A stretch of 24,780 bases of DNA from Enterococcus_G camelliae. Lineage in GTDB: Bacteria; Bacillota; Bacilli; Lactobacillales; Enterococcaceae. A program made the position numbers and the translations under genes. This document shows positions 15,633 to 23,549 of the stretch, piece by piece. The DNA lies in assembly GCF_042685105.1 (NCBI RefSeq), contig NZ_JBHUMO010000015.1, forward strand, positions 1 through 24,780, read 5' to 3'. The notes beneath the pieces are model-generated. The model saw nothing but the letters and a program-made list of their open reading frames with translations. It had not been told where the DNA came from and did not search any database. Positions within the stretch are counted from its first letter, which is position 1. The number at the start of each line of letters is the position of its first letter.

Positions 15633-16453
15633 GTAAATTAGCTTTAACCAAAGAGGAACGAAAAGACGTAAATTCAATTTTTTGGCGGGGGTTAACAGCT
15701 ATGGCTGAACTAACCTATGTTCGTCTTCAAGGGCCAGGGTTTGGGTGGACTTTGAAACCACTTTTAAGAAAACTTTACAAAAATGATGATGATTATTATG
15801 CAGCGCTGGAAAGAAATGTAATGTATTTCAATACCAATCCAGCTTTTCTCCCATTTATTCATGGAATTGTTTACTCAATGGAAAAGGAGAATGCCAAGAA
15901 ACCATTGGATAATATTAATGAATCGGTAAATGGGATTAAAGTAGGATTGATGGGACCGTTAGCTGGACTAGGGGATTCATTTTTTACAGGAACCATTCGT
16001 GTAATTGCTGCTGGTGTTGCCATGAGTTTAGCGCAAAAGGGGAATTTATTAGGACCAATTCTCTTTTTACTGATTTATCATCTACCGTTCTTTTTCGTTC
16101 GTTACTATGGAGGTGTAGTTGGATACAAATTAGGGGCCAATTATATTAGTGAGGCGCAAGAAAGTGGATTATTACAATCGATTACCAAAGGGTGCAGTAT
16201 GCTTGGTTTGATGATGATTGGTGCTATGACTTATTTAAATGTTCCATTTAAATTAACCGTGAAAGCAACATTAGCAAAACAAAAATTTGTCTTGCAAGAT
16301 ATTTTAGATCAAATCTTACCAGGATTACTTCCTTTGGCACTTGTATGGATTTGTATTTGGCTTTTACGTAAGAAAAATGTATCTGTTACAAAGTTACTTG
16401 TAGGTATTATTATTCTATCCGTTATTCTTGGCGGATTAGGTATTGCGGGATAA
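15629..16453 (+). CDS. PTS EIID permease component, mannose family
   Basis: This 274-residue EIID (PF03613) has the long N-terminal cytosolic part seen in the family, the GLMGPLAGLGDSFFTGTIR motif in the centre, and hydrophobic segments in the C-terminal half. It overlaps EIIC by four bases. EIIC and EIID together make the translocation unit. After its stop codon a 13-bp inverted repeat separates the transporter genes from the esterase and lyase genes. Confidence 0.93.
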   Translation: MSKLALTKEERKDVNSIFWRGLTAMAELTYVRLQGPGFGWTLKPLLRKLYKNDDDYYAALERNVMYFNTNPAFLPFIHGIVYSMEKENAKKPLDNINESVNGIKVGLMGPLAGLGDSFFTGTIRVIAAGVAMSLAQKGNLLGPILFLLIYHLPFFFVRYYGGVVGYKLGANYISEAQESGLLQSITKGCSMLGLMMIGAMTYLNVPFKLTVKATLAKQKFVLQDILDQILPGLLPLALVWICIWLLRKKNVSVTKLLVGIIILSVILGGLGIAG

Positions 16454-16459
16454 ACTCAT

Positions 16460-16521
16460 TTTGGCAAAGAAATCATAAGAAAATTTGTGTAGGCATTTTA
16501 TCTTTGGTTTTCTTTGCCAAA
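16460..16521. repeat. 13-bp perfect inverted repeat between EIID and esterase
   Basis: TTTGGCAAAGAAA (16460-16472) and TTTCTTTGCCAAA (16509-16521) are exact reverse complements with a 36-base spacer. No T-run follows, so it is not a standard terminator. In RNA it would make a stable stem just after the EIID stop and before the esterase ribosome binding site. It may set relative expression by processing, 3'-end protection or attenuation, or may be a DNA operator. Confidence 0.75.
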
Positions 16522-16542
16522 TTTATTGAAGGAGCGAATAGC

Positions 16543-17292
16543 ATGCTAGGACATTGTTCATATTTTTCAGAGGTTCTTCAGAGGCGAAAATCGTATGTGG
16601 TTGTTACACCAGAAAAACAGCTTGGCAAAACAAAGGTAGTGATCCTTCTGCATGGAATTGGTTCAGACGAAACAAGTTGGATGTGTAATGCTCCTCTTCA
16701 AGATTTGGCTGATGAATACCAAACGGCTTTTTTTTGTCCATCCGGTGAAAATAGTTTTTATACAAATCAGAAAGATGGACCAAATTTTGCAAAAGCTTTT
16801 GGAGAGGAATTTGTAGAATACCTTCAACAATGGTTTACGTTCGATTTTTCTAGAGATAACTTGCAATTGGCTGGATTCTCAATGGGTGGATACGGGGCTA
16901 CACTATTGGGGTTGCGGTATCCAGAAAGATTTTCAAGAATTGGGGCCTTCTCACCGGCTTTTGTATTCTATAAAAAAGAACGGAACGATTCATTATTTAA
17001 TCAAGTTTTCTCAAGGGGAGATTATGGTAGTGAAAATGATTGCGTGTTTTTGTATAAGCATTTACTTGAATCCAATCGAACGATTCCGACGATTCAGTTT
17101 TCTTGTGGAGTAGCTGATCCTTTGCACAAAGAAACAAAAAATGTCATGGAAGCAATAGTAGAAATGAATCCTAAAGCAAATGTATCCTTTTATACAGAAG
17201 ACGGGTTTCATGATTTTTCTTTGTGGCGCAATGACCTAAAACGTTTTTTGGAAACGCGTACAAATAATTTGACTGGTTTTTTTAATGAAGTT
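16543..17292 (+). CDS. Alpha/beta-hydrolase esterase (esterase D / EstA-like)
   Basis: This protein of about 250 residues is an alpha/beta hydrolase of the esterase D/tributyrin esterase group, related to CE1. Numbered from ATG 16543, the triad is Ser113 in GFSMGGYG, Asp192 in GVADPLH and His223 in GFHDFS; the oxyanion segment LLHGIGSDETSW is also visible. A TTG at 16504 is in frame, but AAGGAG (16529-16534) lies 8 bases before ATG 16543, which I take as the start. The frame ends with TAA at 17293-17295. It has no signal peptide, so it should act in the cytosol, likely removing acetyl or other acyl groups from imported oligosaccharides. It sits just before the lyase gene, supporting an acylated substrate. 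Confidence 0.87.
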
Positions 17293-17307
17293 TAAGGAGA
17301 AGAAAGG

Positions 17308-20300
17308 ATGGAATTTATGAAAACAAAGACAACGGTTTTTTGGGGGATAATGATTACATTCTTTTCGTTTTTTTTAATTGGTTTGAAGGCAGTTTCTGCT
17401 GAAGAGATAGAAAATACTATTGTAAATGATGCGTGGGTTTTCAAAAATAGTCCAAATGGAATATTTGGAAATACGAAAAATAACGTAGTTGGCTATGGAT
17501 GCCATACATACATTCGTTTGAAAATTGATACCATCTCTATGGATAATATCGATAAAATTAATTTGAATTTTCAAAAATATAATAATGCAAATACAATTGT
17601 TATAACGAGAGCAAATGATTATTTATCGAAAGATGGAAAAAACACAGATGTAAAATGGAATAATCAGAATTTAACCTATAATAATCGACCTATCGATATG
17701 AATAATACAGAAACTATAGAGGTGAAAGTGGCCTATGGGGAACTTTCAGCTTCAGCAAATATTACAACATTTATAAAGGCTGCTAAGGATGAAGGGGAAT
17801 CCTATATAACATTGCATTTAACAACAAAAGATGTTGATGACGCAAAAATATCTGGAACAGATATCTACTCAACGAGAGCAGATTTAAATAAACAACCATA
17901 TGTTGATGCTACGTATATGAATGTAGAAATAGCTACAAATTTTCCAATTGTAAGTAATTGGAATAATTATTTGGAAGATGCCGAAACTGCCCAAAAGATT
18001 GTTTTGCTAAAAAACGAACAAAACGAATATATTGCAGTTGACTCTTCAGGGAGACTTTATGGGACAGTAAATCGAGAAGCTGCTGCAATGTTCGCTATAT
18101 ACGGTTATAACTATGCGCAATCTCCTTATAATGGCAGTGGTGGTGCTCAAGAGGTAACCTATGCAATAAAGTGTTTAAACAATGGTAAATTTTTAACGAT
18201 TCAAAACTACGATACTTCTCAGAATAGTTCCTACTACAATAAGGCAGGTTCAGGAAAATATCAGATTTTCGCTTCGGCACAAGATGTAAAGTGGAATGAA
18301 CGCTTTTTGATTAAAACCTACTCCTCAAACAATAAAGTTCTTATCTATTCTCATTTGGATTCCCTTAGAGATGGTTCGGAAAGTGCAAAGTCCCCCATTA
18401 GTTTGGATGAGACCGGACTGTATGCTGTTTCTGGTGACAAAAAAGAATACAAGTTTTCTTATGAAGAGGTAAAAGACTCTGATTTATTAGAGGTGTTCTC
18501 ACAAACTGATGGAAATCAGTCGATATTGAGTTGGCTGCCGATAAATGGAGATGTCGATGGTAGCCATTATAGTATTGTGAATGGAAATGGAACGATTAGT
18601 TTAAATAATGGTGTATTTAACGCTACAATATCGAATCTTTCTAGCGGAGAGCATGCCTTTACTGTGATGTATAATAATGGAAGTGTTAAAAAAACAGATG
18701 AAGTAAAAGTGACCATTTTTAATCATCCTGGTGTTTCTTTAACAATGCAACAATTGCATGCGATGAAAGATCATATCCAGAAAAAAGAGGAACCGTGGTA
18801 TTCAGATTATCTGAGACTTGTTAATACTGTTCCTAATCAGTTATCATCTGCAGATTTTCCAATTGTTGCACGAAGTGGGGTTGGTAGAGGAAATCCTGAA
18901 GGTAGTGGCAATATATCTGATTTTGAAGAATCATCAGCTGCTGCGTATTTTAACGCTCTCCAATGGGTTATTACTGGGGAAGAGAAATTTGGAAAAAAAA
19001 CGGCTGATATTTTGGATACTTGGGGAAGCCAACTAAAAATTGTCGATGGTCGAGATCAAATTTTGGGAGCTTCCTTAGCGACCTTAAAAATGATAAATGC
19101 TTCGGAAATTTTACGTTATTATGATGGCGGTTTTGCAGGTTATTCAACACAAAATCATCAAATGTTTAATCAAATGCTTTTAAACGTGATTTACCCTGTT
19201 ATTCAAGATGGTGGAGCTCCGATGAATGCGAATGGTAACTGGGATGTCATACCAATGATGACAATGATTGCGATTGGTGTTGCTACCGATAACACAAGTA
19301 TTTTCAACAGAGCAGTTGCTATGTACCAAGATCCTGAAATCAACGGATCGATAGTTAACTACATTTCAGATACTGGACAAACAGTAGAAAGTGCTCGTGA
19401 TCAAGCACACGGACAATTAGGCATTGGTGCGATGGGGGATATTTGTAATATCGCATATCATCAAAATGTTAATCTTTGGGAACTTTACGATAATCGTCTG
19501 GGTAAAGCATTTAATTGGGCTGCACAATATAATTTGTTTTCCGGTGAAGGTGAGCTAGTAACTAATGCATTACCTAATATATATGGACGGACAGATATAT
19601 GGGCTTATTGGACCGAAATGGATCAATTGGGAATTTATCGTGGACAATTAAGGCCTATTTACGAAACAGCATTATCTTATTATCAAGATACAAATCTCGA
19701 TGTTACTTGGATGAAAAAAGCAGCTGATGCTGAGCGACCTGAAGGATTCAATCACTTTGATAATCTAAATTTTTCAACATTAACTATGTATAACGGCAAA
19801 CCAACACTAAAAAAAGCACAACCATATTTCAAGTTAAGAACAATGATTACGCCAAATTATCAGAGCACTTGGGATGAAGTGAGAAAATATGGAGAGGTTC
19901 CTTCTCCGACGATTTTAAACGGAACTATTCCATCAGATTTGACGGAAGAAACGTTGAATTCTTATTTTGGCATAAGTGATGACAGTGAAGTGACTGTTAA
20001 ATATATGGAAAAAGATGCCCCAATGTTTCGTCTAATAACAAATGATGATGGTACATATTCTATTCAGAATATCAGTAATAGGAAATATCTGTCAGTTACA
20101 GATGAAACAGTTGGTAATGAGAAAGTTATTAAAGCGATTTCCTCATCGATTGGTGAAAATGAAAAATTTCACTTGAGAAATTACGGAGTATCACGTTGGT
20201 ATCTTTCTTCACCAAAATACAACAATCGACTTGTAAAAGTAACAAGTATTGCGGATCCGAACGATAAAAGTGGACAACAACTATTGTTAAGATTGGGCGA

Positions 20301-20835
20301 AAAAGTCGAAGGAATAAATCGTGATACTTCAGTAGAAAACTGGTTGTTATTTATGTATCAAAATTCAGACAGTACTGTGGATAAGACAAATTTAGTTTCT
20401 ATGTACGAAATGTATAAAGATCTGGATGGAAAAGATTACACAGAAAAAAGCTGGAATACTTTTAAGGAAGCTTTAATAAATGCAAAAACAATCATTGATG
20501 ACGAAGATGCTACGCAACAAAGCATTGATGATGCGCTAGAAAGCTTGAAAGCATCATTTAGCAAACTCTCTAAAAAAGAGGAGACAACCTCTAGTACAAC
20601 AGAAAGTAGCACAACAGAAAGTAGCACAACGGAAAATAGCTCGAAGAATACCAATTCGATAACCAGTAATTCTAAAAGCAATGAAAAGAATAGTGATAAA
20701 GAGAATGATAGTGAGAAAAAATTACCAAATACTGGAGCGAAAAATTCATGGGTCTTAAGTTGGGTTGGGGGGCTTTTACTGGTGGTAATTGCTGTCTATG
20801 TTATTTTTAGAAATATAAAAAAATATCGAAAATAA
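17308..20835 (+). CDS. LPXTG-anchored multidomain polysaccharide lyase (alginate-lyase fold)
   Basis: This 1175-residue protein has a signal peptide (cleavage likely after Ala31 in AVSA) and a sortase anchor, LPNTG at 1139-1143, a hydrophobic helix and a basic tail, so it is fixed to the cell wall. Domains in order: a DNRLRE-like carbohydrate-binding module (about 32-210), a fascin/ricin-like beta-trefoil (about 220-395), an Ig-like segment (to about 470), an alginate-lyase (PF05426-like) alpha-barrel (about 473-830), a second trefoil-like domain (about 900-1020), a FIVAR helical domain (about 1028-1090), three SSTTE repeats and a polar linker. In the barrel, Asn642/Asn644 (NGNWDV), His701 (RDQAHGQLG) and the YDNRLGKAFNW motif are candidate active-site parts; the layout is closest to PL38-type lyases as I know them. 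It should cleave the external polymer by beta-elimination. AAGGAG (17294-17299) precedes ATG 17308; ATG 17317 is an alternative. Substrate unknown. Confidence 0.85.
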   Translation: MEFMKTKTTVFWGIMITFFSFFLIGLKAVSAEEIENTIVNDAWVFKNSPNGIFGNTKNNVVGYGCHTYIRLKIDTISMDNIDKINLNFQKYNNANTIVITRANDYLSKDGKNTDVKWNNQNLTYNNRPIDMNNTETIEVKVAYGELSASANITTFIKAAKDEGESYITLHLTTKDVDDAKISGTDIYSTRADLNKQPYVDATYMNVEIATNFPIVSNWNNYLEDAETAQKIVLLKNEQNEYIAVDSSGRLYGTVNREAAAMFAIYGYNYAQSPYNGSGGAQEVTYAIKCLNNGKFLTIQNYDTSQNSSYYNKAGSGKYQIFASAQDVKWNERFLIKTYSSNNKVLIYSHLDSLRDGSESAKSPISLDETGLYAVSGDKKEYKFSYEEVKDSDLLEVFSQTDGNQSILSWLPINGDVDGSHYSIVNGNGTISLNNGVFNATISNLSSGEHAFTVMYNNGSVKKTDEVKVTIFNHPGVSLTMQQLHAMKDHIQKKEEPWYSDYLRLVNTVPNQLSSADFPIVARSGVGRGNPEGSGNISDFEESSAAAYFNALQWVITGEEKFGKKTADILDTWGSQLKIVDGRDQILGASLATLKMINASEILRYYDGGFAGYSTQNHQMFNQMLLNVIYPVIQDGGAPMNANGNWDVIPMMTMIAIGVATDNTSIFNRAVAMYQDPEINGSIVNYISDTGQTVESARDQAHGQLGIGAMGDICNIAYHQNVNLWELYDNRLGKAFNWAAQYNLFSGEGELVTNALPNIYGRTDIWAYWTEMDQLGIYRGQLRPIYETALSYYQDTNLDVTWMKKAADAERPEGFNHFDNLNFSTLTMYNGKPTLKKAQPYFKLRTMITPNYQSTWDEVRKYGEVPSPTILNGTIPSDLTEETLNSYFGISDDSEVTVKYMEKDAPMFRLITNDDGTYSIQNISNRKYLSVTDETVGNEKVIKAISSSIGENEKFHLRNYGVSRWYLSSPKYNNRLVKVTSIADPNDKSGQQLLLRLGEKVEGINRDTSVENWLLFMYQNSDSTVDKTNLVSMYEMYKDLDGKDYTEKSWNTFKEALINAKTIIDDEDATQQSIDDALESLKASFSKLSKKEETTSSTTESSTTESSTTENSSKNTNSITSNSKSNEKNSDKENDSEKKLPNTGAKNSWVLSWVGGLLLVVIAVYVIFRNIKKYRK
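20590..20634 (+). repeat. Three tandem 15-bp repeats coding SSTTE
   Basis: Three in-frame 15-bp units at 20590-20604, 20605-20619 and 20620-20634 each code Ser-Ser-Thr-Thr-Glu. They lie in the flexible wall-spanning spacer before the LPNTG anchor. Such repeats often vary in number between strains. Confidence 0.9.
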
Positions 20836-20874
20836 TTAGGTTTCATTATGTAACCGTGCCTGAAAAAGGTTAGA

Positions 20875-20916
20875 GCAAATAAGCGTTATCCCATACAAAG
20901 GATAACGCTTATTTGC
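20875..20916. terminator. Bidirectional terminator between lyase and ugd
   Basis: A 17-bp perfect stem (20875-20891 with 20900-20916, GCAAATAAGCGTTATCC and its complement) encloses an 8-base loop. TATTTT follows on the plus strand, and an A-tract at 20923-20929 lies on the ugd side. It separates the convergent lyase gene and ugd and likely serves both. Confidence 0.9.
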
Positions 20917-20929
20917 TATTTTAAAAAAA

Positions 20930-22411
20930 TTAATCTCGTTGAAACAAATCTCTTGTATACACTTTTGATTTAACATCGCTTAATTGTTCGTCAAAGCGGT
21001 TTGCAATAATGCAGTCACTTTGTTGTTTGAATTTATCTAAGTTATTCACGACGACGCTACCAAAAAAAGTGGATCCGTCTGGCAATGTTGGTTCGTAGAT
21101 AATAACAGTTGCACCCTTAGCCTTGATGCGCTTCATGATTCCTTGAATGCTACTTTGGCGAAAATTATCAGAATTGGATTTCATCGTCAATCGATAGACT
21201 CCAATGATCACTTGTTTTTCAACCGTGTTGTCGAACGTATTTTCTTCATGATAACTATAGTAATTTGCTTGATTTAGTACGCGATCGGCAATAAAATCTT
21301 TCCTCGTACGATTGCTTTCCACGATGGCAGTGATCATTGTTTGAGGAACATCATCATAATTTGCGAGCAATTGTTTTGTATCTTTTGGTAAGCAATACCC
21401 ACCATAGCCAAATGAAGGATTGTTATAGTGCGTACCAATACGGGGGTCAAGGCAAACACCATCAATGATATCCTGAGTGTTGAGGTTTTTCATTTCTGCA
21501 TAAGTGTCCAATTCATTGAAATAGGATACGCGTAGAGCCAGATAGGTGTTAGCAAATAGTTTTACTGCTTCAGCTTCTGTACAGCCAATTAGTAAAGTAG
21601 GAATCGTTTGTTTAATTGCACCTTGTTGGAGCAGTGCCGCGAAATTTTCGGCTGCTTTTTGTATCTCTGGGTTATCTTTCTCAGTCGAAACAATTATTCG
21701 ACTAGGATAAAGATTGTCGTAAAGTGCCTTTGATTCACGCAAAAATTCGGGACTAAATAAAATTCGGTCGGTCTGGTACTTTTGACGAACTGATGTCGTA
21801 TAGCCAACTGGGATAGTTGATTTAATCACCATAAAAGCAGTCGGGTTTACTTTTAAAACGAGTTCAATAACTGCTTCAACAGCAGAAGTATCAAAAAAAT
21901 TACGCTGACTATCGTAGTTGGTAGGAGCAGCAATGACCACATAATCTGCTTTTCGATAAGCGGCTTCAGCATCTAAAGTGGCAGTTAAGTCTAACTCTTT
22001 ATCTGCTAAGTATTCTTCCAAGTAATCATCTTGAATGGGTGCTTTCTTTTGATTGATTAAATCAACTTTTTCTTTAATGATATCTACAGCTGTAACATGA
22101 TTGTGTTGGGCAAGTAGAACAGCAATTGACAAACCAACATAGCCTGTTCCAGCTACGGCAATGGTTAGCGGTGCTGGACTATGAATATCTTTCGTTGCTT
22201 TCGCGAGAAAAACCGTTTCTGGTTCAAATGAAAGAACTTGTCCTAATTTTTCCAATTGTGGGATTGAAGGAACAAACGTTTCTTTTTCAATACGAGAAAT
22301 CAACGCACGATTGATATCGGTTTTATCTGCCAAATCTTGTTGCGTCATTTGTAATTTTTTCCGTTTGGTTACGAGTAGGTTGGCTAGAGTGGTGCTTGAA
22401 AATGTCTTCAT
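20930..22411 (-). CDS. ugd: UDP-glucose 6-dehydrogenase with N-terminal XRE helix-turn-helix
   Basis: This 493-residue protein joins two parts. Residues about 9-70 are an XRE/HTH_3 DNA-binding domain with the pattern TQQDLADKTDINRALISRIE. Residues about 82-490 are a nucleotide-sugar dehydrogenase: Rossmann motif GTGYVG (88-93), SPEFLRES with Glu222, Lys284 in EAVKLFANTY and catalytic Cys340 in GGYCLPKDTK. The enzyme half oxidises UDP-glucose to UDP-glucuronate with two NAD+. Ordinary Ugd proteins have about 390-400 residues, so the extra 90 N-terminal residues are the HTH. The frame is continuous, and the start has AAAGGAG close upstream on the minus strand. It is divergent from galU, which makes its substrate UDP-glucose. 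I infer that it may regulate its own promoter or galU according to its enzymatic state. The dehydrogenase call is firm; DNA binding is predicted only. Confidence 0.93.
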   Translation of the reverse strand: MKTFSSTTLANLLVTKRKKLQMTQQDLADKTDINRALISRIEKETFVPSIPQLEKLGQVLSFEPETVFLAKATKDIHSPAPLTIAVAGTGYVGLSIAVLLAQHNHVTAVDIIKEKVDLINQKKAPIQDDYLEEYLADKELDLTATLDAEAAYRKADYVVIAAPTNYDSQRNFFDTSAVEAVIELVLKVNPTAFMVIKSTIPVGYTTSVRQKYQTDRILFSPEFLRESKALYDNLYPSRIIVSTEKDNPEIQKAAENFAALLQQGAIKQTIPTLLIGCTEAEAVKLFANTYLALRVSYFNELDTYAEMKNLNTQDIIDGVCLDPRIGTHYNNPSFGYGGYCLPKDTKQLLANYDDVPQTMITAIVESNRTRKDFIADRVLNQANYYSYHEENTFDNTVEKQVIIGVYRLTMKSNSDNFRQSSIQGIMKRIKAKGATVIIYEPTLPDGSTFFGSVVVNNLDKFKQQSDCIIANRFDEQLSDVKSKVYTRDLFQRD

Positions 22412-22423
22412 AGCGAATCTCCT

Positions 22424-22442
22424 TTGTTAATATTGATAACAA
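22424..22442. promoter_or_regulatory. Candidate operator, TTGTTA inverted repeat in ugd leader
   Basis: TTGTTA (22424-22429) and TAACAA (22437-22442) form an inverted repeat with a 7-base spacer, between the ugd -10 box and its ribosome binding site. Position and symmetry suit binding by a dimeric XRE-type protein; the fused HTH of Ugd is the obvious candidate. Confidence 0.45.
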
Positions 22443-22447
22443 TATGA

Positions 22448-22476
22448 AGTATACATGATTAGTTGGAATTGAGCAA
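22448..22476 (-). promoter_or_regulatory. Promoter of ugd
   Basis: On the minus strand, -35 TTGCTC (22471-22476) and -10 TATACT (22448-22453) are separated by exactly 17 bases. Transcription would begin near 22441, about 30 bases before the ugd start. Confidence 0.65.
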
Positions 22477-22522
22477 TAAAAGCTTTTGTTTCTTAGTAAA
22501 CGTATTCTTTTTCTAACTGTTA

Positions 22523-22531
22523 TGTTATAAT
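22523..22531 (+). promoter_or_regulatory. Extended -10 promoter of galU
   Basis: TGTTATAAT carries a TGn extension plus a perfect TATAAT (22526-22531). The -35 region is weak, as is common with extended -10 promoters. It lies 57 bases upstream of the galU ATG. Confidence 0.65.
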
Positions 22532-22537
22532 AATGAC

Positions 22538-22560
22538 AAATAACTAATATTTTGTTATTT
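22538..22560. promoter_or_regulatory. Inverted repeat in galU leader
   Basis: AAATAAC (22538-22544) and GTTATTT (22554-22560) form a perfect 7-bp inverted repeat with a 9-base spacer, just downstream of the galU -10 box. The right arm includes TTGTTA, the same hexamer as in the ugd leader. It may be a second operator of the same protein, though AT-rich DNA makes chance repeats more likely. Confidence 0.35.
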
Positions 22561-22588
22561 AAAATAACTTTTTTTAAGGAGAGAGGAT

Positions 22589-23467
22589 ATGACAGTAGTA
22601 CGGAAGGCAGTTATACCTGCTGCGGGTTTGGGGACTCGTTTTTTGCCAGCTACTAAGGCCATTGCAAAAGAAATGCTGCCGATTGTGGACAAACCCACGA
22701 TTCAATTCATTGTTGAGGAGGCTTTGGCTTCTGGCATAGAAGATATTTTAATTGTTACTGGCAAAGGCAAACGTCCGATTGAAGATCATTTCGATTCAAA
22801 TTTTGAATTGGAACAAAATTTGGCTTCAAAGGGAAAATTTGAGTTATTGAAAGTTGTTGAGGAGACAACAGGAATTAATTTGCACTTCATTCGCCAAAAA
22901 CATCCACTTGGATTGGGTCATGCGGTTTTGCAAGCGAAAGCATTTGTTGGCGATGAACCTTTTGTTGTCATGTTGGGTGATGATATTATGGAAGACAAGA
23001 TACCGCTAACAAAACAGTTAATTAATAGCTATGAGAAGACAGCTGCCTCCACACTTGCCGTGATGAAAGTACCACATGAGGAAACGGGAAAGTATGGGAT
23101 TATTGATCCTGAAGCAGAAGTTTGTCAAGGCTTGTACAGTGTGAAACGCTTTGTTGAAAAGCCTAGCCCAGACGAAGCGCCAAGTAATCTTGCCATTATC
23201 GGTCGATATCTTTTGCGACCGGAAATTTTCGAAATCTTAGAAAGACAACAACCTGGTGCTGGCGGTGAGATTCAACTGACCGATGCAATTGACCAATTAA
23301 ACAAAATTCAACGCGTCTTTGCTCATGAATTTAAAGGCAAACGTTATGATGTTGGGGACAAATTGGGGATGTTAGAGGCCAATATTGAGTTTGGCTTGCG
23401 CCATCCAGATACAAAAGACGGCTTAAAACAGTATTTGAAAAAGTTAGTCAACACGCTTGATCAATGA
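22589..23467 (+). CDS. galU: UTP-glucose-1-phosphate uridylyltransferase GalU
   Basis: This 292-residue enzyme makes UDP-glucose from glucose 1-phosphate and UTP, for wall polymers, glycolipids and galactose metabolism. The nucleotide-binding signature AAGLGTRFLPATKAIAKEM is at residues 11-29, followed by KPTIQFIVEEA, the GLGHAVLQAK segment and VMLGDD. Length is normal. AAGGAG (22576-22581) is 7 bases from the ATG. It is divergent from the HTH-Ugd gene and ends in its own terminator, so it is a single-gene unit. Confidence 0.96.
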   Translation: MTVVRKAVIPAAGLGTRFLPATKAIAKEMLPIVDKPTIQFIVEEALASGIEDILIVTGKGKRPIEDHFDSNFELEQNLASKGKFELLKVVEETTGINLHFIRQKHPLGLGHAVLQAKAFVGDEPFVVMLGDDIMEDKIPLTKQLINSYEKTAASTLAVMKVPHEETGKYGIIDPEAEVCQGLYSVKRFVEKPSPDEAPSNLAIIGRYLLRPEIFEILERQQPGAGGEIQLTDAIDQLNKIQRVFAHEFKGKRYDVGDKLGMLEANIEFGLRHPDTKDGLKQYLKKLVNTLDQ

Positions 23468-23499
23468 ACAACTGCCTCTATGCAGGCAGTTGTTTTTTT
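23467..23499 (+). terminator. Rho-independent terminator after galU
   Basis: An 11-bp perfect stem (AACAACTGCCT at 23467-23477 with AGGCAGTTGTT at 23484-23494), a 6-base loop and a T-run to 23499. It begins at the last base of the galU stop codon. Confidence 0.93.
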
Positions 23500-23501
23500 A
23501 G

Positions 23502-23507
23502 TATAAT
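23502..23507 (+). promoter_or_regulatory. Possible -10 box of the last gene
   Basis: TATAAT lies just after the galU terminator and 43 bases before the TTG start of the next gene. No good -35 is visible because the terminator occupies that position. Confidence 0.4.
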
Positions 23508-23549
23508 TGAAAGCGCGAACGATAACAAATGTAATTAAAGGAGGGGCTC

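Noticed and set aside
17249..17262. cre-like TGGAAACGCGTACA before the lyase gene
   Set aside because: Mismatch in the core half-site, lies inside the esterase coding sequence, and no convincing promoter for the lyase follows.
17269..17297. Possible separate promoter for the lyase (TTGACT)
   Set aside because: No acceptable -10 at 16-18 bases; co-transcription with the esterase is simpler.
20436..20681. Minus-strand frame with Leu/Val/Ser repeats
   Set aside because: Antisense image of the SSTTE repeat and FIVAR region of the lyase.
23508..23521. cre-like TGAAAGCGCGAACG before the last gene
   Set aside because: The second half-site deviates too much from the consensus.
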